A stretch of 64,000 nt of DNA from Calamus simplicifolius. Its lineage: Eukaryota; Streptophyta; Magnoliopsida; Arecales; Arecaceae. Each line of letters begins with the position of its first letter. Positions within the stretch are counted from its first letter, which is position 1. The translations under genes and the position numbers were made by a program. The DNA lies in NCBI GenBank assembly GCA_900491605.1, contig UESW01004769.1, forward strand, positions 515,311 to 579,310. Reading direction: 5' to 3'. The notes under the pieces are model-generated. The model was not told where the DNA came from and ran no database searches. It was given only the letters and a program-made list of their open reading frames with translations. Of the stretch, positions 57,732 to 64,000 are shown piece by piece.

Positions 57732-58184
57732 ATGAGACTGGATCATCAGTGGATGTATAAACGGTTGAAAGATGGCCTTTTGAATCCAGAGTTCATGACT
57801 GGTATGAGACAATTCATAGAATTTGCATGCAGTCATCCAGAAATGACGGACAATGATAGGATAAGGTGTCCATGTAACCATCGCAAGTGTCATGTGTTTA
57901 TGCAGCGTTTAATACCTATTGCATTTCATGAACTACTTTCAAACAATGTTTGGAAGGCATTAACAGAATTAAGCTTGTTCTTTAAGGATTTAACATCTGT
58001 TGTTATAACCAATGATGATATGGCACGGCTTGAAGAAGAGATTCCTATTATTCTTTGTAAGCTTGAGCATATATTCCCTCCAAGCCTCTTTGATTCTATG
58101 GAACATTTACCGGTACACTTGCCATATGAAGCAAGAATAGAAGGTCCAGTGCAATACCGATGGATGTATCCTTTCGAAAGATAA
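57732..58184 (+). pseudogene. CACTA transposase with in-frame internal deletion: Transpos_assoc joined to DUF4218
   Basis: Residues 1-53 are the N-terminal transposase-associated domain (HQWMYKRLKDGLLNPEFMTG, RIRCPCNHRKC). From about residue 54 the frame goes straight into DUF4218 (HVFMQRLIPIAFHELL, NNVWKALTELSLFFKD, SMEHLPVHLPYEARIEGP). In CACTA element 2 these parts are separated by about 1.8 kb encoding Transposase_21. The whole catalytic region is absent, yet the frame is kept for 150 codons. The exon should end at GAAAG|GT as in element 2, but here reads GAAAG|AT, so splicing is damaged. Confidence 0.85.
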
Positions 58185-58260
58185 TATATGATAACTTATT
58201 GAATGCATACCATTATTACTGCTCCTAGATTTATCATACTTATAAATTTTATGTTTTAGG

Positions 58261-59617
58261 TACCTTTGACGATTGAAAAATAATATTCGAAATAAAGCTA
58301 GAGTTGAAGGTTCAATATCTAATGCTTATTTGGTAGAAGAAGCTTCATTATTTTGTTCTCACTATTTTGAGGATCATGTGAATACAAGGCACCGAAAAGT
58401 GCCACGAAATGATGACGGTGGTCAATACAGGGGAGAAGAATATGAGGGCAACTTATCCATATTCACACAACCAGGCCGAGCCTTTGGAAGAGTAATCTCA
58501 ATTTCTAACAGAGGAAGAATATGCTGCACAATCATACGTTCTTCTAAATTCCATTGAAGTGGAACCTCTTATTAAGTAAGTCATAAACTCCTAATAAATG
58601 TTAACATTTTCATTTGAGTATTGGGTAAATTAAAAAAATTAATTGATGCTTGTTGTTGTACCTTGAAGAGTTTATATTGAAGAGCTGACACAAACTCTAC
58701 CAAACATTACCACTCAAGAGATTGATGCTAAACTTGAAAAAGAATTCCGAAGTTGGTTTAATAAGTATGTGAGTACTAATTTTCTTTCAATCATTTTCTT
58801 TTGACAATTAACAAGAATTCTGCTTTATTATTAGCTTACACAATTCATGACATTTGTTTTAGGCACACAATCCAATGAGCAACATATCCAATCAGTTCAT
58901 AAAGGACTTCGCAAAAGGTCCCTTACCCAAAATTATGTCTTACTCGGGCTATTATGTTAATGGATACAAATTTCACACTGAAGTGTATGGATCTGATAAA
59001 GCTACAATGAACAGTGGTGTATGCATAAAAGGCTCAACTACAGTGCAAGTGAATGTGACTATTATGGTCGGTTGATTAAAGTTGTGCAGTTGGAGTACCC
59101 TGCATTACCAATTAAGAGAACTGTACTATTCAAGTGTGAGTGGTTTGATCCAATGCCAAATATGGGTACAAAAGTGCATCCACAATATAAGTTGGTCGAG
59201 GTGAATCAAAAACAGAGATTTAATAGGTATGAGCCATTTGTTATGGCAGTTCAAGCATGTCAGGTGAATTTTATCACATACACAGGTGTTAGACGCGAAA
59301 GAAATGAGTGGTTGGCTGTTTGCAAAATTAAAGCTAGGGGTAAATATAAAATTCCACAAGCAACATCAAGTATCACCAGCCTTTCCAATGTATCACCAGC
59401 CTTTCGAGAAGATGGCATTGATAGTCATTATATAGATATTGAAAATGATGAAAGTGACAATTTGGTTGATGCAACATGTGCATATATTGACATTGAAGAG
59501 GATAATGAAGAAGAAGAAGAGCCTGAGCTTCAATTTGAATCGAATGCTGATGACGAAGAACTGATGAGGATGAGTGGGATTCTAACGATCATGATAGTGA
59601 TTAGGCATAATGTTTAA
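58261..59617 (+). pseudogene. CACTA 3 transposase, DUF4218 end and DUF4216
   Basis: The next exon begins after TTTTAG at 58259 but meets a TGA early (YL then stop), then continues (NNIRNKARVEGSISNAYLVE). 58680-58770 is a further exon (EELTQTLPNITTQEIDAKLE-like). 58875-59075 and 59021-59617 in two frames give DUF4216: YYVNGYKFHTEVYG, DYYGRLIKVVQLEYPALP, VLFKCEWFDP and RFNRYEPFVMAVQACQ, followed by an acidic Glu/Asp tail. A frameshift near 59030 separates them. Homologous to 12985-11857 of CACTA 2. Confidence 0.82.
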
Positions 59618-59787
59618 ACCAAAGATGCTATTTTCTTTTTGGTATTATGTACTATTCACAATGTTTAATCACTTGAGATATGTTTGTAAATTGTTATATC
59701 AGTCTTGGTTTTATTATTGTTATTCTTTTTAAGTAGCAATTGATATTTGTGTTCATTGTTGCTTTAAATAGTGTTTATTATTATCGA

Positions 59788-61260
59788 ATGACTAATATGC
59801 AGATGGGTCGCATATCATTTGAAGATATATTACATGGCAGAGGCATAGGTTCTACAAACCAAGGAGAGCAACCAACGCAAAATAGCAGTTTCTCATTAGC
59901 TCCTCCATCAGCAAATATGCCAATCTTAGGGGGTTCTACATCAGCATCTCCTACAGCACATCCTACTACATCATCTCCTACGTTAGTTCAGCCCTACATA
60001 TACAATCTTAGGCATCGGTGGTAGAGTCGACCAATGGTAGACGACGACTCGATCTCGATCCTGGAGGTAATATTACTATTATAATTTCTTAAAATCTTTC
60101 CATTTATCATTTAGTCTATGTTTGAAGTATGGTTTATTTGTGTTTTATGCATAGTGGGAGTTTTCTTCAGTCTCATGCGGCTTCTGCGGCCATCACCCGC
60201 AGTTTTGCTCCATTTGAGTGACAAAGGATATGCATGGAAGATTGTGCCTGATGACGTGAAGGACTTCTATTGGCTTGAGTTTCAGGTTAAATCCTAATAA
60301 TTAAGTTAAAAATGTGATGAGGTGCAGATGGCTTTGTTAAAAATGTATTTCTTGTGGTTGATTAGTTGTTTGAGACCTCATAGATGAGGTCAGGTTACTT
60401 ATAATTTCAGTTTGATCTTAAATATTTAATCTCTCTTGTGCTTGATTGGTTGATAGATGTCTCATACTTGAGGTCATGTTAATGATGTTATATATGAAAT
60501 TCTATTAAAATTTTAATTTGATATTAAATATGTAATATGTCTTATGCTAGATTGGTTGTTACATGTCTTATACTCCAGGTCACATTACTTATGTTATGGG
60601 CGAAACTCTGCCGAAATTTTAGTTTGATATAAATATTAATCTTATATGGATGTTGCCAGTCAAATAAAAGTCTTATATTTTTTGTTTATTTGTTTCTATT
60701 TCAGAAGGAATTTACTTGGGATTTAGAGCTTGAGAGTGTAATCAAGCACAGATGGTTACAATAGGCTGCTACACGTTATAGTGACACTTTAAGCAAGTGG
60801 AGAGCATCTAGCAGTAAACCATCACGAATTCCAGAACATGTTTGGGATAGTTGGCAGAAAGAACGGTCCACTCTTGAGTTTAAGCAGCGATCTACTATTG
60901 CCTCAAAGAACATACTTAGTGGGATGGGCGGCTCAGGTTCAGGTCTGTCATGACATACAGGGGGTTCTATATCCATGGTAAAGCATAGCATGCATATGGT
61001 ATATTGATCATAATAAATTATTTAAATTTATTATTTATTTATATATTAAGGTTATAAAATGTATGTTAATGTCTTTGTTTTTATTTACATATGTATTATA
61101 TGCTTGTAATATTGTAGTTAATATATTTTCTTTATTTTTTTTCTATGATCAGGCAAAAGAGTTAGGATGTGAACCAAATCCTATAGAACTTTTTGAGGCT
61201 ATACACACTAAAAAACTGCCTCAGGATTTGAGTATGTGGATCAACGGTCTAAGGCTGTAG
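59788..61260 (+). pseudogene. CACTA 3 TNP1-like gene (Transposase_24 family)
   Basis: Exon 1 from an ATG at about 59788 (RISFEDILHGRG, then a Ser/Pro/Thr-rich stretch). A later exon (60152-60285) has LSDKGYAWKIVPDDVKDFYW and LEFQ|GT. Another (60705-60955) has KEFTWDLELESVIKHRWLQ, RYSDTLSKWRASSSKPSRIP and EHVWDSWQKERSTLEFKQ, then ILSGMGGSGSG. The last (61153-61260) has AKELGCEPNPIELFEAIHTK, then in the next frame GFEYVDQRSKAVA|GTAAGT. A stop at about 60763 and a shift in the A-run near 61210 break it. It is the counterpart of 11590-10000 in CACTA 2. Confidence 0.8.
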
Positions 61261-61316
61261 CAGTAAGTATTTACTAAACTCAATAATTCTCCATATTTAA
61301 AAATTTGTTTGTTTGC

Positions 61317-62158
61317 TGTTGCTGCCAAATCACTCCTGGAATGCATTGGATGAGAAACAAGCTTCCTGAACCTTTAGAGGAATGACGGGACCACCTCCTT
61401 CAGCCAAAAACCTACAAGAAAAGTCCCGGACCGATGGTTCCGGCGGGGACCCTCCGATGCTCAAGTCAGCGGTTTGAAGAACAAGGATTTTAAATGAAAG
61501 AGTAGAGATTGAGTCTCCCCCTGCTGTGAGCTAGGGTCCTCTCTTTATACCTGTCCGGGAGTCCCTCTTACCCTTGTAGTTAGAACTGTCGAATCCCTTC
61601 TTTCATTAGGATCGGCTCTGTGAACGACGGGCAGTTACGCCGTTCCTAAGCGAGCACCGTAAATACCGACAACTGTATGGTGTGTTAGTAACTGTCCGTG
61701 ATTTTGGTAATAATAGGCAGGCAAGCCGTGCGGTAGTTGGGGTTTTAAATCACTGCGCCCGATATTTGGAGTTGATTCCATGAGGGTAGAGAGCGTGTAA
61801 TACAAAATTTGAGGCCAAGGCCAAGACCGAGGCCGAAGCGAGACCCGGGGCGGAGGCCGAGGTGGGACTCAAGACTGAGGCCGAGGTCGAGGCGGGACTC
61901 GAGGCCGAAGCCGAGGCCGAGGCCAAGCCAAATCCAAGGCCGACGCGAATCCAAGGCCAAGGCCGAGGCCAAGCGAATCCGATAGGCCGAAGCCGAGGCT
62001 GAGCCGAATCCGAGGCCGAGCCGAATCCGAGGCCGAAGCCGAGGCTGAGCCGAATCCGAGGCTGAAGCCAAACTCGAAACTAGCCGAAATCATTACTTTT
62101 GTTCAAAAAATCATGCGAGTTGTTAACGTACCGTCTGATTGTGTGATTAGCCACATTA
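61317..62158 (-). repeat. 3' LTR of the second Tat element
   Basis: Starts TGTTGCTGCCAAATCAC and ends GCCACATTA. The start and the inner phrase GGGGACCCTCCGATGCTCAA resemble the LARD LTRs (42192 and 46693), so the families are related. 61810-62090 is an array of GAGGCCGAAGCC units. The minus-strand frames there are repeat translations. Confidence 0.8.
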
Positions 62159-62180
62159 GATGCCCCCCGCCCCCGAGATG
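62159..62180 (-). other. Polypurine tract of the second Tat element
   Basis: The minus strand reads TCGGGGGCGGGGGGCATC directly before the LTR. The GGGGCATC ending matches the other two Tat-type tracts in the window. Confidence 0.75.
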
Positions 62181-62651
62181 GGTGAGCATGCTCCTACCAT
62201 TGAAAGGGGGCATTTTATCACATGGTGGCTAATCTTCAGGCACCACGCATCAAGGGCCGTTCTCCCTTTAATGATGCATCAGACGCTACAATGCTATCAT
62301 CTTGCCCACCTCAGTCGTTGAGATCGAGGAGGATTTCTCTCGAGTGCTGGGCAGGTGCATCATTGCGGTGAGGTCACCGCCATCCCATCATTGGCGGTGC
62401 CCTTCATGTTCTACGCTCTAGGTGGTTGTCGTAGCCAACCCCAATGGCAGGCGGGCACGTGGCCGAGGCAAGTTAGGCGGGACAATTCGAAAAGACGAGA
62501 CTATAAAAGGGGATCGTCCTTGACCCGAGCTGCCTTCACTGCCTATGCCTTCTTCCCCATTTCGGTCTCGTCCAAACCTGTTCATCTTCTACTTTCCGAA
62601 TTCTTCATCCCGATTCTCCGTCTTTGAACCCTTCAGGTCAATTTTGCTTCC
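62181..62651. other. Region between polypurine tract and antisense gene
   Basis: Contains TATAAAAGGGGATCGTC at about 62500, a good TATA-box candidate for the antisense gene, about 150 bases before its ATG. The frame at 62355-62627 has no recognised domain. Confidence 0.5.
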
Positions 62652-64000
62652 ATGGCTTCTTCATTCCTTTCGTGCTCGATTTCCGATTCCGAAGGTTATT
62701 CCCTCGATTTTCCTCAACCCTCTTCCTCTCTGTGTTCAGCTGGTCCTCCTCTGTGGAGGATGTCTCGGCGGAGCAGCAGCAAGTGGTCAGGCGATTTTCC
62801 ATCGAGAATTGCCCAGCCGCCGGACGGGGGTCCATCCGGCATCGTCCGGCTGCTGCCGGCCCCTCCTCTCGTGTGAGGCAGTCTCCCAGGGGACTACCTC
62901 TGTCATGACTGCCCAGGAGATAATCAATCTCAGGGCTTGTTACCAAATTCCTACCAACCTTCGCTTATACCGACCTCTTCTCGAGGATAGGGTAACCTCC
63001 TCTTATCTTGGTAGGGTTGCCCTTTACGAGTCTTTTTTTAAGGCAGCCTTCGTCTTCCCATTCATCCCTTTAAACTTAATGTATTAGATCAATATTCCTT
63101 GTCCATAGCACAATTGGTCCCGAATTCCATTGGACCCTGGTCGGTTTCCTAGTATTATGTCACATCCATGGGTAGAGGCTAGGAATTCTCTCTTTCGTAG
63201 CTTCTATACCCTTAGGAAACAATCGGGTTGGTGGTCTTTTGCCCCCAGGCCAACCAGAACCCTTAAACTATATCTTCCTACTTCTATCAAAGGGTGGAAA
63301 GATAGGTTTTTCTTTATCCAGGTTGAAGGGGTAAAAACAGTGTGGGGAATTCCCGAGACCGAGCCAAATAAAGACTAGACAATACTCCCAAGAGATAAAG
63401 AGGCATTCGGGAAGCTGATCACTGCCGATATCCCTTGGTGCAACATGTTGTTAGCTAAGGAGAACCTTCGGCTGGCAGGCTTTGTTCCTGGCAATGGTGA
63501 GCGGCCAACTGTCTCCTCTTTTATTCTCTCCTCTCTCTCTCTTTTTTTTTAAACAAGTTCCTTTGACCAGCAGATATGGCACCATCACACCAAACAATTA
63601 GAAAGGTCGCCACCAAGAAGAGAAATTCCAAAGTGGATGGGGCCCCTACTGACCCTGCCGAGAAAAGGGCCACCATCAAGGTTGTCAAGAGAACCGAGGC
63701 CGGAGAGGCCTCCGGAAGAAGTGAGGCCAAGGAAGAATGGCCTCGTTTGCCTTTACCAGCACCGCCCCCATCTCCCATTGATTTGACAAATACTCCTCCG
63801 GAGCGGAGGACTGAGGCACCGTCTCCACCGCCAACGGCTCCCAAGGTGGAGCCAACTGACTAGGCAACAAGACCGGTTCTAGAGGCCATCCTATCTTCCG
63901 AGGGGGCGATGGCCGAGATGCCTCCACAGGCTGAGGCGCCAGAGGAAGCACCGCCGGCAGCTGTCCCCGCGCCAGCGCCTGTCGGGTCCGCGGAGGAAGA
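62652..64000 (+). pseudogene. Antisense additional gene of the second Tat element (partial)
   Basis: The ATG at 62652 gives MASSFLSCSISDSEG, matching the start MASSPSCSIS of the 34234-31774 gene. The conserved domain is in other frames: 62905 on (MTAQEIINLRACYQIPTNLR, RVALYESFFKAAF) and 63130-63378 (SLFRSFYTLRKQSGWWSF, GWKDRFFF), with stops at about 63087 and 63378. The intron at 63497-63573 (GTGAGC...AGCAG) is at the same place as intron 1 of the first copy and leads into MAPSHQTIRKVATKKR. The exon continues Pro/Ala-rich to the window edge. It is decayed but clearly the same gene family. Confidence 0.78.

Larger units (their letters stand above)
54510..61316 (+). mobile_element. CACTA (En/Spm) element 3, left part
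   Basis: Begins with the canonical terminus CACTACAAGAAAAG at 54510, followed by sub-terminal repeats, an untranslated leader, a deleted TNP2-like gene and a TNP1-like gene, all on the plus strand. It lies within copia leader DNA and is interrupted by a Tat gypsy element at 61317, so the right end is outside the window or lost. Confidence 0.88.
61317..64000 (-). mobile_element. Second Tat-lineage gypsy element, 3' end part (runs past the window)
   Basis: The LTR at 61317-62158, the polypurine tract on the minus strand (62159-62180) and the gene on the plus strand at 62652-64000 mirror the 3' end of the 23875-35354 element (array, antisense gene, polypurine tract, LTR) in reverse. So gag-pol should lie on the minus strand beyond the right edge. 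It is inserted after the last visible TNP1-like exon of CACTA 3; the bases before it are TTTGC. Confidence 0.82.

Overview
This is nuclear DNA of a flowering plant, most likely a monocot. The signs are Ty3/gypsy, Ty1/copia and CACTA (En/Spm) transposons of plant type, interspersed TTTAGGG-type telomeric repeats, AT-rich intergenic DNA, spliced genes, and a small family of jacalin-related lectin genes. Gene density is very low. Only one locus (51362-52777) looks like a working host gene. Almost everything else is transposon sequence, much of it nested. The species cannot be named from the sequence alone.

Layout. 1-7145: minus-strand Ty3/gypsy element (Tekay/Del-like; the window cuts its integrase end) with a 2.6 kb 5' LTR (4548-7145), inserted in the transposase of CACTA element 1 (minus strand, 7146-9392). 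9393-19102: a nearly complete but decayed CACTA element 2 (minus strand). It has sub-terminal repeats, a TNP1-like gene, a TNP2-like transposase, a GC-rich leader and an embedded 570 bp block of telomere-like repeats. 19103-20230: more repeat-rich DNA, probably the outer part of CACTA 1. About 20990-35572: jacalin pseudogene A. Its first intron holds a gypsy solo LTR (21370-35366, target duplication ATCCG), which in turn holds a complete 11.5 kb Tat-lineage gypsy element (23875-35354, target duplication CCGGG).

35573-41240: a local duplication, a PIF/Harbinger-type MITE (37006-37994), jacalin pseudogene B (38996-40338) and a cluster of short CACGTGATC-type repeats. 41450-42191: a promoter-only remnant of another jacalin copy. 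42192-48422: a minus-strand non-autonomous Tat-like element (LARD type) with 1.7 kb LTRs, a gag remnant and about 35 copies of a 47-bp repeat. 48423-50560: AT-rich DNA with foldback repeats. 50560-53000: jacalin gene C with promoter, three exons and a poly(A) region. 53891-54509: Ty1/copia LTR and leader, interrupted by CACTA element 3 (plus strand, from 54510), which is itself interrupted at 61317 by a second Tat-type gypsy element running past the right edge.

How the parts relate. The jacalin copies share promoter, intron and 3' UTR sequence, so they arose by tandem duplication. Copies A, B and the fourth remnant were then broken by insertions and frameshifts. The two Tat elements (23875-35354 and 61317-64000) both carry a gene antisense to gag-pol, with a conserved intron and a conserved Transposase_28-like domain. 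The two Tat-type elements whose internal regions are visible both carry long tandem arrays downstream of gag or gag-pol. The three CACTA elements show successive stages of decay, including an in-frame deletion in element 3 that joins the DNA-binding domain directly to DUF4218. Family and pathway names are from established knowledge; boundaries, duplications and reading frames were read from the sequence by eye.
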